From Albugo candida (Eukaryota; Oomycota; Peronosporomycetes; Albuginales): 64,000 nt of DNA. Where the stretch lies: assembly GCA_040437565.1 (NCBI GenBank), contig JBDOQK010000027.1, forward strand, positions 124,001 to 188,000. Reading direction: 5' to 3'. How positions within the stretch are numbered: position 1 is the first letter of the stretch; each line of letters opens with the position of its first letter. Position numbers and translations under genes: made by a program. Below are positions 1-10,538 of this stretch, piece by piece. The notes beneath the pieces were generated by a model that saw only the letters and a program-made list of their open reading frames with translations, had not been told where the DNA came from and ran no database searches.

Positions 1-945
1 GCAAGACTGGAAGATGTATCGACACGATCCAATATCCTTCGAGATTACGAGTTTTGCGTTTTGCCAGGGAGGTACCCAACCGAGGATTCCGCATTGACTC
101 GAGACGCTATCATGGCTGCTCTATCAAGCTCCATGAAGAATAAGCTCCTTACCGACTCGGATGTCTCAATGGACTTGACAAAACAACAAGTCGAGCAAAT
201 CATTCACTGTTCTGGCGGCAAACTGGTACAAAATCCTGTGGAAAACTCCACGACGTTTGTGGTGGCACCAAACGCAAAGGGATTAAAATTCGAAAATCTC
301 AAACGTCAAGGGCATTTTGATATTCTCAAGTTGCGATACATCCTTGGATGCATTGCTGTCGATACAATCCTGCCCCTGGGAGCTCGAGATTTTCTATTCG
401 CTACTGAGAGCACCCAAAAAGCATTGGCCAAGAGCTTTGATCGATTCGGAGATCACTACACAGCGCCCATTTCTGTCGACGAATTACGGAACTTGTTGAA
501 AGATATCGAACTCACTCGGAACGTCACAACTGAAACGGAATGCTGGCAAAAACGGATGAAAACAGAGCTCTCCGCTGAGGAGCAACAGGTCATGGAATAC
601 GAATATTCCATTCTTTCCCATTGCGTCGTCTATGTCGATCGCTTCGATAATGTCGGAGATGACACACCGTCTTCGCAGTTGGATGAGTGCGGTTCGCTTG
701 GGCTAGCAGCCCAGCAGCTTCAGCTATATGGGGCTCTTGTCACAAGGAATATCGATACCTCGGTGACGCATATTGTGGTCGATCGATCAAACTCACAACA
801 GCGGGTAGCAAAATTGCGGCCGATCATACAAACGATTCGTCGAGCATGTGTACCTGAGCCTCCGGTGGTCACAATCGATTGGGTGCAAGCTTGCATACAC
901 GATGGAATACAACTCCCTGTCAACTCGTACCAACTCTGCGTTTGA
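1..945 (+). CDS. LIG4: DNA ligase IV, C-terminal part (5' end outside window)
   Basis: The reading frame is open from base 1 and gives 314 residues, so the gene starts upstream of the window. It carries two BRCT domains. The first (residues about 15-125) has the GGKLVQNP and FDILKLRYILGC stretches that align with the first BRCT of eukaryotic DNA ligase IV. The linker holds the ligase-IV-specific FGDHYT segment, which matches the FGDSY/YGDSY region before the XRCC4-binding part. The second BRCT (about 215-314) ends in VTIDWVQACIHDGIQLP. By family, the enzyme seals double-strand breaks in non-homologous end joining with an XRCC4-like partner, in the nucleus. The catalytic adenylation core is not in view. 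The gene runs head-to-tail into the next one, with 91 bases between the two stop codons. Confidence 0.88.
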   Translation, partial: ARLEDVSTRSNILRDYEFCVLPGRYPTEDSALTRDAIMAALSSSMKNKLLTDSDVSMDLTKQQVEQIIHCSGGKLVQNPVENSTTFVVAPNAKGLKFENLKRQGHFDILKLRYILGCIAVDTILPLGARDFLFATESTQKALAKSFDRFGDHYTAPISVDELRNLLKDIELTRNVTTETECWQKRMKTELSAEEQQVMEYEYSILSHCVVYVDRFDNVGDDTPSSQLDECGSLGLAAQQLQLYGALVTRNIDTSVTHIVVDRSNSQQRVAKLRPIIQTIRRACVPEPPVVTIDWVQACIHDGIQLPVNSYQLCV

Positions 946-1036
946 TAAAGGACCCAAAGATGAACAACGTTCAAGCAAAACTCTGCCTATTGATCGACAA
1001 ATAAACAGTGGACATCGACTTTGATGCATTTGTTGT

Positions 1037-4000
1037 TCAGTTGGAATCGGCGACTTGTAAAGACTCCAAAGCGCTTTTCAGCGACGATAATGCTTTTCCG
1101 AGTATTTCCAACGACGTTGCGTATGATATACGAATACCGTGTAGGATGCCAAAAGCCGATCCGGGAACAACAGCCGTGTGATATTCCTGCAATAAATATT
1201 TGCAGAAATCATCGCATGACTCGATCAGAGTGCTTGGAGATGCTCGAACACTTGCATATTTACCATCAAAATACCACGAGAAATCCAGGAATACGTAAAA
1301 TGCGGCGGTAGGGTGCACAAAGCGAATATGAGGTAATTCGTTCAAGCATTTGATCACAAAACTGCGTTTCTCATCCATGAGGCTCAAGGTGGAAGTGATA
1401 CGAGGAACGGATGCTGGGTCTTGGACCGCTTCTAGCTCGAGATGCATTGCTTCACAGGCTGCTAATTGACCGACAGAGCTTGCGCCTGAAGTCAACTGAC
1501 CTTGGACTTTGGCACAAGCCTGTACAATGGATTTCGATGCTGCCATATAGCCGAGACGAAGGCCCGGCATCGCATGAGATTTCGAAAAGCCATTGATCAC
1601 AATCGTTCGTTCATACATACCAGGGAGGCTCGCAAAACACTGATGGAGCCGCAAAACATTCTCAGTAGCATCCTGGTAGACAAGTTGTTCATAAATCTCG
1701 TCACTTATCACGACCACATGCTGGAATTGCGGTTTATGCAGCACGTTGGCGATCGCACTGATGTGGTGTGGCTCATGAAGGGTTCCTGCTGGATTACTTG
1801 GATTACAAAGGATCAGAATTCGGATTCGTGGGTTCAGTGTGAGTTTTTCTTCGAGAGCCTCTGGGTCGATGAGGTAGTTGTTCTCGATGGTTGTCTCCAG
1901 TATGATCGGTTCTGCTTGAACGAGCTTCACCATTTCCGGGTAGCTGACCCAGTATGGTGCAGGAATCAGTACCTGGTCACCAGGCTTACACATGCAAAAA
2001 AGAGACTGAAAGACAGACTGTTTTGCACCATTTGAGATCAGAATTTGTGATTCTGGATTGTATTTAACACCTTTGGAAAGTTTCAAGTACTTGGCAATCA
2101 GCTTTCGAAGCTCAAGGACACCTGTCAGTGCTGGATATTTCATCTTGCCATCCTGAAAAGCTTTAGCTCCAGCTGCTAGAACTCTGGCATCGGGAAGAAA
2201 GTCTGGCTCACCAACACACAGTGAGTACACTGTCTTTCCTTCCGCTTCGAGCTGTTTTGTGATACCATGAATGACGACAGTCTGAGCTGCTTTTACCTTA
2301 TTTAAAAGAGGATTCGTGGGACCATAGAAACGAGTCGACGATGAAGATTCTTTCGACATCTTGGCTGGACCTCTAAGCAGCTTCTCGATATCTTCCAAGG
2401 AGTGCTTGAACTGCTGAATCTGACGTTCCGAATTTGGATTAAACATGTACAGTCCTCGAAACAAATCCAAACTATCTTTGCAAGTGTCGTCCACCAGCCG
2501 GACGAGGCTTTTGTAACCACGAGTATCGAGACAAGTATGTCCAAGTCCCTGAACTCCAAGGATACGACCCGTAAGATGTGTGAGGAATTGGGTGCTGGCA
2601 GCAATCTCATCGTGAAGCTCGCATGTCATTTCCAGCATTCGGCACATTTCGGTCTCAAATACACGCAGAAAGCTACTGATGGCAGCATCATGCTCTGGCG
2701 ATACCACACGTACTTTATCAAACATCATCGGAAGAGATCGCCATGAATACTTCCCGCTTTCTGGACCAAACATTGGATGCGTGCAGAGTATACTGCATGA
2801 GCTCGGTGCGTGTTCCATCATGATTCTCTTTGGATGCGTTTTGACAGATAACACATCTACCAAGACAATGTCCTCGAGCAATGAAGGGGATATTGAATGG
2901 AGCACGCTCTCAAACGATAAAATACTGACTGAGAGTATGAGAATATCAATTCCTTTCAGGAACCTTTCAATCTCACTTTGATTACTGCAAGGATAGAAGA
3001 TCGCGCCCATATCTCGAGCTTGGGCGCTGTAGTCCCCACGTGAAGTCACTTGGATGTGGTGATACTTTGCGAGTGTCTTGGTCAAGAATTGCCCAAAATT
3101 ACCAAATCCGTACACACCAATTCGAAGCTTTCGCAAAGGTCCACTCGAATTTGCTCGAGTCAATGCATTACCGTGATCATTTATGCTGCAGCCAGCCGCA
3201 AGAAGTTGTTGCCGGACGCATGATGATAATCCTCCATGAGTTGGATACGATCCCAGAACGCGAACAAAATGACATATTTCACGCACGTGGCGCAGAGCAT
3301 TCACAATATTTTCATCCTGTTCATGACCGATTACATCCGTGTAAAATAGATACTTGTATTTCCGGCGATCTGGCGCATCGAGATTTGCTCCATTGGATGC
3401 TAACAATCGCTGAGTCGCAGTATATCCCCACGGACGACTCTCAATCTTACAAAGATCGATCTCACGCAAGGAAAATGCGCTTAAAACTTTATATAATTGC
3501 CCTTGCTTGTTATCATCCGCAAAAGAGAACACAAGGGATGTCTTAAACTCCGTTTCGGGAACCTCCGCTTCACGTATTGCTCTCTGATTTGGTGTCATTT
3601 GCTTTGTGAGCAGTAGGAATCGAGTGAAATTACCAGCATCATCCTCGATATTCCTCTCGAGTACGGTAAGGCCATACGTTTCCGCAGCAAGATCGCTGGC
3701 AATAGCAGCGGTATCCATCATTCGATGCTGCGCAACTTTTTTAGCGCTACCGGCTGTATCGTACTCGGCGCATGGGACAACATCGTCATTCAATGTGGAG
3801 ATATAGTGCGCACACTGAGCGAGTGCTTGCGGATGGCTTATAACAGACTTTATGTGCTCTTTCGTGACGCCCGGCATCGCCAAAAGACAATGTTCTACGC
3901 GAAGATCATACTCTCCAACGATTACCAAATCGTACTTTAGTAAAAGATCGTAATTCGCGTGGATACTTCCTCCAAGACTGTTCTCAATGGGAAGAACGGC

Positions 4001-4156
4001 AAAATCCATCTCGCCTATTTGAACTGCTTCAAATGTCTTCTCAAAGGTGGGATACCCGGTTGCGGTTACATAGGGAGAAGGGCCCAATGATTCTCGTATT
4101 GCCTTCTCCGAAAACGCACCCGATACGCCCTGATACGACACATTTACTGGCTTCAT
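1037..4156 (-). CDS. Fused prephenate dehydratase - ACT - prephenate/arogenate dehydrogenase - class I aminotransferase
   Basis: A single 1039-residue frame holds four domains. Residues 1-190 are a prephenate/arogenate dehydratase with the catalytic NFTRF motif (175-179). Residues 205-302 are an ACT regulatory domain with the ESRP motif (239-242). Residues 343-597 are a TyrA-like dehydrogenase with a GxGxxG dinucleotide loop (350-355) and the CTHPMFGPESG region with His460. Residues 610-1039 are a fold-type I PLP aminotransferase with NPSNPAGT and the probable PLP lysine K859 in NGFSKSHAMPG. Together these could take prephenate to both phenylalanine and tyrosine, with the aminotransferase supplying arogenate or the final amino donor step. 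I start at the first ATG (4156); the frame continues 22 codons upstream to a GTG but with no other ATG. No intron is seen. ESRP suggests allosteric control by phenylalanine, as in the family. Confidence 0.9.
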   Translation of the reverse strand: MKPVNVSYQGVSGAFSEKAIRESLGPSPYVTATGYPTFEKTFEAVQIGEMDFAVLPIENSLGGSIHANYDLLLKYDLVIVGEYDLRVEHCLLAMPGVTKEHIKSVISHPQALAQCAHYISTLNDDVVPCAEYDTAGSAKKVAQHRMMDTAAIASDLAAETYGLTVLERNIEDDAGNFTRFLLLTKQMTPNQRAIREAEVPETEFKTSLVFSFADDNKQGQLYKVLSAFSLREIDLCKIESRPWGYTATQRLLASNGANLDAPDRRKYKYLFYTDVIGHEQDENIVNALRHVREICHFVRVLGSYPTHGGLSSCVRQQLLAAGCSINDHGNALTRANSSGPLRKLRIGVYGFGNFGQFLTKTLAKYHHIQVTSRGDYSAQARDMGAIFYPCSNQSEIERFLKGIDILILSVSILSFESVLHSISPSLLEDIVLVDVLSVKTHPKRIMMEHAPSSCSILCTHPMFGPESGKYSWRSLPMMFDKVRVVSPEHDAAISSFLRVFETEMCRMLEMTCELHDEIAASTQFLTHLTGRILGVQGLGHTCLDTRGYKSLVRLVDDTCKDSLDLFRGLYMFNPNSERQIQQFKHSLEDIEKLLRGPAKMSKESSSSTRFYGPTNPLLNKVKAAQTVVIHGITKQLEAEGKTVYSLCVGEPDFLPDARVLAAGAKAFQDGKMKYPALTGVLELRKLIAKYLKLSKGVKYNPESQILISNGAKQSVFQSLFCMCKPGDQVLIPAPYWVSYPEMVKLVQAEPIILETTIENNYLIDPEALEEKLTLNPRIRILILCNPSNPAGTLHEPHHISAIANVLHKPQFQHVVVISDEIYEQLVYQDATENVLRLHQCFASLPGMYERTIVINGFSKSHAMPGLRLGYMAASKSIVQACAKVQGQLTSGASSVGQLAACEAMHLELEAVQDPASVPRITSTLSLMDEKRSFVIKCLNELPHIRFVHPTAAFYVFLDFSWYFDGKYASVRASPSTLIESCDDFCKYLLQEYHTAVVPGSAFGILHGIRISYATSLEILGKALSSLKSALESLQVADSN

Positions 4157-4348
4157 TTTGTCAGTTGAATGGTTCCAATTTATCGAATAGTTTGAACGAT
4201 TCGGAGGCCCAAAAGGGGACACTTTAATTGGGTTTTTCTATTAGAATTGATACTTATCCAAACCAATAAAAAGCAGTTCCTTTGTCTCCAGAGCGTATTT
4301 GTCAAATTGCGAAAATAGCCAGCTAGGAAGACAGCGTGTAAGTCACTT

Positions 4349-6578
4349 TTAGTGCTTTTTGTGCTGTTTGGATGAGATCAGTTTCGATGGAAGCAGAGAA
4401 GGCGGAATCACGACGGAAGGATGGTGGTACTTAATTTCCTGGACCATGCGGATGCGGATCTCGGCAACAGTGAGCTTTTTCTCATCAAAATCCAGCTGAA
4501 TCGTTCCAGGAGCGATAATTTCCTCTTCGAGCGAGCGAATACTGGCGAGATATTTGTGGGACAAAGCCTCATCCAGCGTAGCTCGTTTGCGTGGGTTCAT
4601 TTGTAGCATCCACGTCAATAATTGTATCGCCTCAGGCTCCGCTCCAGGATACATTTCTTGCAGATTTTTTCGAGCACGAGGTGGTAATCCGCGAAGGTAC
4701 GCCTGCACTTCGGGATTTGCGATTTCCGCGATATCTTCTTCTTCCATCGTACCAAATACATTCAGAATTGTATTCAATTGATCTCTTGAATCTTGAGGTA
4801 GCGCTGTTTGGCCTGCTCCAGGACTAAGTGGAAAGCATGAAACACCCGGAAACAGTGGCTCTCGGTGATAATGTGATGGCACACTGCTCTTTTGCATGCT
4901 TAAAAGCTCAGCGAATATACAGCCAATCTACATTCATAGTTAGTAAAATTCACATAGACCCATTCCTCTAGGAAATACATACCGACCACACGTCGATCGC
5001 TGCAGAGTAATCATGATCACGAAAGATAATCTCAGGAGCCCGATACCATCGAGTCACGACATGTTCTGTCAGTTGTCGTTCAATACGACGAGCCGGGGTG
5101 CGCGGATGCACACCTGCTCCTTCGAATGCCCCACGATCGTCATCCGACTCTTCCGCTCGTTTTCGCTTCTTTGCAATTACAGTACTGCTCTGCTTGCTTG
5201 CTAATCCACGCGCGAGACCGAAATCACAGATTTTGATTGCAACCGGTGATAAATTAAGTAAGATGTTTGCTGGCTTGAGGTCGCGATGAATGATCTCAGC
5301 AGAATGCATGTACTTGAGAGCTTTAAGTAAGTCCAGAAGCAACCAACGCAAATGCTCTGCACTCAAAAACTGTGGGGAGTGGAGCAGCTTTTCCAAATCC
5401 GACGGCAAGTACTCAAAGACAACAAACAGATCCTGAAATGCGATAAAGTCAGCCGGAGCGATGATTTCACGTATTTGAACAATATTCGGGTGGCGCAATT
5501 GACGCAGAATGCAAAGCTCACGTAAAATTCGCTTGGCATCGATTGGATCCGAAAACACATTCTGTATCTTCTTTATGGCAACAACTTCCCCTGTTGGTAA
5601 ATGTTTGCAGCGAACTACTTGACCATAACTTCCCTGTCCTAACACACACTCGATCGAATAATTGGGCGCGATTTCTGCCCATCCGGGTACCTTCAATGCA
5701 TTTGATGTCAACACCGGCGGCGGAAGATTCGGTACAGAAGCTATGAACTGTGAAGTTGCTGCTGGAAACACATTTTGTGAAGGCACTGGTGGTGCAGCAG
5801 GAAAGATCGTCGTCGTCGGTACTTTAGGGAGCCTCATGACATTGGAAGTAACACTGTCATTCGGGATAGTTGGAACATCATATGGTTTACTAATTTCAAT
5901 GCCAGAAACCAGCATCCCTCCTCCGATTGGATTGGCTAGCAATGGTGCACAGGTGCTTAGAACTTTGACACATGTTCCCTCACGGGTTCGAAAATCCAAT
6001 GTCAGCCCCGTTACCGGTACCCGCTGCTGCTGACAAGTATTCATGCTGTCTTTCAAAGCCTTTGCTGTGTCAAACGATATCATAAAATGCATGTCTTGAG
6101 TGATATTACAGCCAGCAATTTGCTCCCTCCCATAGCCAGTCACTTTTTCTGCCGCATCATTCCACAATATCACTCGCATAGACGCATCGAGAACGAAAAC
6201 AACCGCTGAAGAAGCATAAAGCGACTTCCCGATACTCGCCAAGCTTGTCATGGTCTCGCAGTACGAATCGATCGCATCCATGAAAGATTGTAGAACATTA
6301 CCGTCTGACGCGTGCTCAAGCTGAAGACCAACTGTACGCTTCATTATGTGCCGTACAGAACTCATAGGCTTTGTCTTCCCTAAACTATTATCGTGCTCAT
6401 CCTCATTTGATACATTATTAGCGACATTTGTGGTCCCTGGTAAAGAGGGTACACACTGTATCGCGCTATTTGGATCCTTCGTAGGGTCATTTGGTGTGAC
6501 TAATTGAAAAGAAGAGCCTCGATTCATAGTAGTAACGTGATCAGAGAACGTTACTGTAGCATGCCGACTCCCTTGCAT
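4349..6578 (-). CDS. PAS-domain MAP-kinase-like protein kinase (TEH activation motif)
   Basis: Two exons, complement(join(4349..4927,4983..6578)), give 724 residues. The 55-base intron has gtatgt and tag ends and restores DVWS-IGCIFAEL, the normal kinase subdomain IX. A PAS-like domain lies at about 121-232 (VVFVLDASMRVILWNDAAEKVTGY is its core). The kinase domain begins near 307 with GQGSYG (314-319), lysine K336, HRDLKPAN (431-438) and DFG (452-454), then VVTRWYRAPE, which is typical of the MAPK/CMGC group. The activation loop is about 45 residues longer than usual (459-503), rich in charged residues, and includes a KKRKR cluster that could be a nuclear signal. The dual-phosphorylation site reads T504-E505-H506 instead of TEY/TDY. 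Substrate and partners are unknown; the PAS domain suggests a sensor input. Confidence 0.85.
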
Positions 6579-6871
6579 CGCTCGGAGGCTCGAAATGGCA
6601 ATGCTGTTGTCGAAATAATCTATTTTTATTGAGTAGGGGAATGTTTCTACACGCAGCTGTCTACGAAAGCATGATGAGCATCACTAGAATAATGTACACT
6701 ACTTATATTCTGGGTGTGAATATGACAAGTGCTGCAACGAAATCGAGTGTTAAACGTCTATGCCGGTCGCGGACTCAGTATGTATTATGGAATCAGAAGA
6801 AAGTCACTGCATTCAGTACGATCTGTCAAAGTCAAAAAGCTGATTTAATTTCTGTACTGCGATTCGTATAA

Positions 6872-7306
6872 GGCGTTAAAGTATACAAACTCATCAGCAA
6901 AGTTGACCGAGAAATCAACATCTTAGCGATGAGTATCTGACGGTAAATGCGCAGATTCCAAAGGGGAAAGTTGCAACGTATGGGAAAATTGCAAGGATGC
7001 TTCACTCAAGCCCACGAAGTGTAGGTCAAGCCTTGAAGGTATGTGGTGTATCTAATCGTCTTATTGCGTCAATCTTATTCGCGATATAATAGAGGAATCC
7101 ATTTGCACCGGTGATCCCTTGTCATCGCGTAATTGCTAGCGACGGGAAAATAGGAGGATTCCAAGGTGCGTTCATGTGTGTAGACTTTTATTTTTCACAT
7201 AATTCTTGTTGCAGGAAGTATTGATGTGACTTCAGCTTCGGTCTCGCAAAAGCGGCGACTCTTGATTTCAGAGGGTGTTGTGTTCAAGCAAGAGTACCAG
7301 GTTTGA
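6872..7306 (+). CDS. Small O6-alkylguanine-DNA alkyltransferase-like protein (5' exon unresolved)
   Basis: Three coding blocks are clear: ..6901, 6955..7038, 7093..7165 and 7215..7306, joined by introns of 53, 54 and 49 bases with GT-AG ends. Together they read VYKLISK, IPKGKVATYGKIA, RSVGQALK, RNPFAPVIPCHRVIASDGKIGG and a short tail ending EYQV. This is the DNA-binding/active-site domain of the MGMT/ATL family: the RSVGQAL helix holds the conserved arginine finger and PCHRV holds the acceptor cysteine. The length (about 97 residues plus an unknown N-terminus) matches alkyltransferase-like proteins that lack the N-terminal domain, but those usually carry Trp in place of this Cys. The first exon and start codon could not be fixed; ATG at 6722 followed by an intron is one option. 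It is divergent from the kinase gene. All exons are too short to stand out as ORFs. Confidence 0.78.
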
Positions 7307-7497
7307 AAGCATACTAAACTTGAATGGCGACTGAAAGGCAGAGTGCGTAGGTAGATCCAATTTGTATGCACACTTTTCAAGGTGAATCATTTGATTGTAA
7401 CATGGACGCACAAGTTCTTTGATTTCAAATCTTTATGAATAAATTAAAGACCTCACAGAGACAAATAGCAATAATTCGATAAATCTCGTAAATTTTT

Positions 7498-8422
7498 TTA
7501 ATACATTGACTCATCGGCTGAGAGATAGCGCCACTTACCGACTGGTAATGAGCCTAATCGGATGTTACCAATACGCACACGTTTAAGCGCGATGACTTTG
7601 ATACCTACGGCTTCACACATGTATCGGATATGGCGCTTCTTGCCTTCCGTCAAAATAAACTGCAGCTGGTTTGCATTCAACATACGAACAGAACTTGCTC
7701 TGTAGCTAGTATCGTTCCAGATGACACCGTTGCGCAACTTGGAAATTATAGCATCTGTCTGTTTTGTATCCCTTTCTAGATCCATATCAACCCGAACGAG
7801 GTATTCTTTCGTAACACCTCCATTCGGATCCAGAATCTGCTTTGCCAGAACTCCTACATATAGTAAGGTCGAACTTTGTAACACTTTATTTACTGACACA
7901 GATGATGCAAGTACCATCTTGTGTGAAAAGGAGCAATCCTGTGGAATTTATATCCAAACGCCCACACACTGCCAATTTGCTTAGACTCTTAGGTTCTTTT
8001 TCATTTCGCTCAAATGGTAACTGGAAACCATTTTTGAAAGATAGCAGCTTTATAGCAGGCTTCCGCATCGGCTCAGGCTGTGATGAGACGTACCCGAGCG
8101 GTTTATTGAGTACGATGGACACTTTCTCCTTCTTAGCTTCCCGTGCTTCTAAAGACAATTCCACATGGCTGTCGCGAGGGATCTTGACCCATTCTTGCTG
8201 GATCTACCGGATGCAACTGAGCATCGATACACAAGTGTCACATGAGGACTCTACCTGCTCTCCATTCACGTAAACATGTCCAGCGCTAATATATCGCTCC
8301 GCTTCGCGACGAGAACAGAGGTTTTGCTGTACCATCAGCTTTGATAATCGAATGAGATTAGCCCACGAACAAAAATTGCGATTGGCATCCCCAAATACTC
8401 GACGACGCACATAACTATTCAT
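7498..8422 (-). CDS. RsuA/RluB-family pseudouridine synthase, possibly organellar
   Basis: Exons 7915..8422 and 7498..7853 join across a 61-base intron (gtactt...gtag), restoring LLLFTQDG-VLAKQI. The N-terminus (MNSYVRRRVFGDANRNF) is basic and could be a mitochondrial presequence. An S4 RNA-binding domain follows (IRLSKLMVQQNLCSRREAER), then the catalytic domain with GRLDINSTGLLLFT, where Asp of GRLD is the expected nucleophile, and a C-terminal IRYMCEAVG block. By family it isomerises a uridine in rRNA. The start is the ATG at 8422; codons upstream begin with GTG only. An in-frame TAG lies at 8204-8206 between the S4 and catalytic domains. The flanking protein stays in the same frame, so this is either a 27-base intron (8204..8230, gtatcg...ggtag) or a real stop (see findings). 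Confidence 0.78.
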
Positions 8423-8519
8423 TCGACGTTCATGGATGTGTGTGCACACCCTAAATTCGGCATGCAGGATTCCTTAGTATTCCATTCGACTACTTCATGA
8501 GGTAAAGTCTTATAATATT
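8423..8519. promoter_or_regulatory. Shared divergent promoter region
   Basis: Only 97 bases separate the ATG of the pseudouridine synthase (minus) from the ATG of the RNF10-like gene (plus), so both must be transcribed from this short stretch or from within each other's 5' ends. No TATA box or named motif could be assigned with confidence. The call rests on gene orientation alone. Confidence 0.4.
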
Positions 8520-10538
8520 ATGTCGCAGAATAATCAGTCACCGTCGCTGCGCAGCAATCGTAGTTGGAGGAAGAATACACAGAGGCGAAATTGGAATGAT
8601 GATGTGAGTTATTTTCGTTTATTGAGGCTGTATGTGAATCATCTAAATAGCTTCTTAGAATCAAGAAGATTCAAGATGGACTCGTCGAGGTGTTCCAGCC
8701 AATTATTTGCTGAACTTTAGCCTACCGGAGCGTCAAAATTCGTTCGATACACGAAAATATGGAAAGAAGGTCGTTGCTACGAGAACACAAAAAGAATTCT
8801 TACACGCCAAGTACATGATCGCTTCCATTGACGTATGACTTCTAATCCTAAATCTATGTAGTTTTCGATTTGTCATCGCCAATGTACAAAGCGACGAGTC
8901 CCACAGATTACTGGAAGATCTCGTCGAATGTGTGTATAGTTTAAGAAGTTGAGCTAGCAGTGTTTCACATTGTGTATTTACAGGGAAAAATGTCAAGCAA
9001 GTCAAAGTATGGCAAAAGATAGAAGACTCAACGCAGTGTCCGATTTGCCTGGATGAGCTCCGGCTACCGAGAACAACGCGGTGTGGACACATATTCTGGT
9101 ACATCCATAGCCGATCATAGGACCCAGTGATTCATATTTCAGCTAATATCTCCTTTTTAGCTGGCCTTGTATATTGCACTATCTGTCACTAAGTGATAAA
9201 TATTGGACGAGATGCCCAATGTGCTTTGAGTGTGTCGAGAAAAATCACTTGCGCGCGGTCGAAATAGAAATTGTTGCTTTCCCACCCGTTGTTGGCTCAA
9301 CTGCAAATTTCAAATTTCTCCAGCGCCCCAAAATAGATATACTGTCTTCATATCGGCAGATAGATCACTGTAAACCAAGCAAAAAGAGAATGCTGGCTAC
9401 AATTCCAAGTGTGTATGACCCCAACAGCAAATTCTCTCGAGTCATGCAAGCACCCAGGGAGTATTTCATTCAATTATTAGTCAAGGATCTACAACAGCTT
9501 AGGTCACTAGCGGATGAATCAAGGAGCTGTGGGGAAGTTAACGAGCTTCCGTTTATAGAAGAAGCGATCCTTTATACGACAAGCCGTTTAGACAGCGTCG
9601 AAGTTATGCAAGATGGGGATGAACCAACGCAAATGGAAGACATAAATAATGCGGAAGGCAAGAAGGATGTGCTCTATTCGTGGTATCAGCTGGAAAATGG
9701 AACTTATGTTGTACTCCATCCTGTCAACATGAAATGTCTACTCAAAGAAGCGCTTCTGCAAAGTGAATGGAAGAATAAAATAAGCGAGAGAAATGGCGAT
9801 TTCGATGTAAAATCGTCTAGCGAGATGGCAGAATACGCCTTAACGTCCGTTGCATGTGGTGCGGGTAACAGCACACAACACGATGCTCTACCGGATGCTG
9901 TACAGGGAGAAGTATTGTGCGTTGAACATCGAGTGATGGACGATGAATCACAAAGGCGGTATCGATTTTTGAGCCATCTACCAAAGTACTGCGATTTTTA
10001 CCTCTGCGAACTTAATTTGTCTCATTATCTGTCTAAAAAAACATTGCAATCATCAAAAAAGGAACTTGCAACTCGAAGACGTCAACGTGAAGCGAAGAAA
10101 AAACTGCTTGATGAGCAGCTTGATGGCGATGAAGTTATCCACGCATTACCATATACCAGCACCTTTACCAATGATTTGATTCCATCTATTTCGCCAAGGG
10201 GAGCAGAAGAATTAAAGGTATCAAATTTGGTGGACGAGTTTGATGAATTGCGTCTACAGAATACACGAATTACTCAGACATCGGACGACACTTCCAGTTC
10301 TTATGCTACAATCACACGCAATTCTGGTTACTTTCCAGCGTTAGAGGGAAGTACACCTCAAGCTTCAGCATCAGCTCCGGCATTTGAGCAACCAATAGTT
10401 CCATGGGGACGAAGTCGGGAGGCAACTCATGAAGTACATGGGCATACACCAAGTGAAATCGGACATAAGAAAATGAAAGGAAAGAGAAAGAATTGTAAAG
10501 AAGTGTTTTCGACAAGTCAGAGACGATCATATCGATAG
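8520..10538 (+). CDS. RNF10-like RING-finger protein (putative E3 ubiquitin ligase)
   Basis: Five exons, join(8520..8603,8659..8810,8862..8929,8984..9098,9161..10538), give 598 residues. All introns (50-62 bases) have GT-AG ends and the phases agree. The conserved pre-RING region reads YLLNFSLPE, KEFLHAN-FRFVIA and VKVWQ, as in RNF10. The RING (about residues 120-163) is a clean C3HC4: CPIC, CGHIFCWPC and CPMC, split by the last intron within the C of IFC. The long C-terminal exon is low in recognisable motifs, has a basic coiled stretch (KKELATRRRQREAKKK), and ends in a KRKN-rich tail. By family it transfers ubiquitin, and human RNF10 acts on 40S ribosomal proteins; whether this protein does so is inference. 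Confidence 0.85.
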
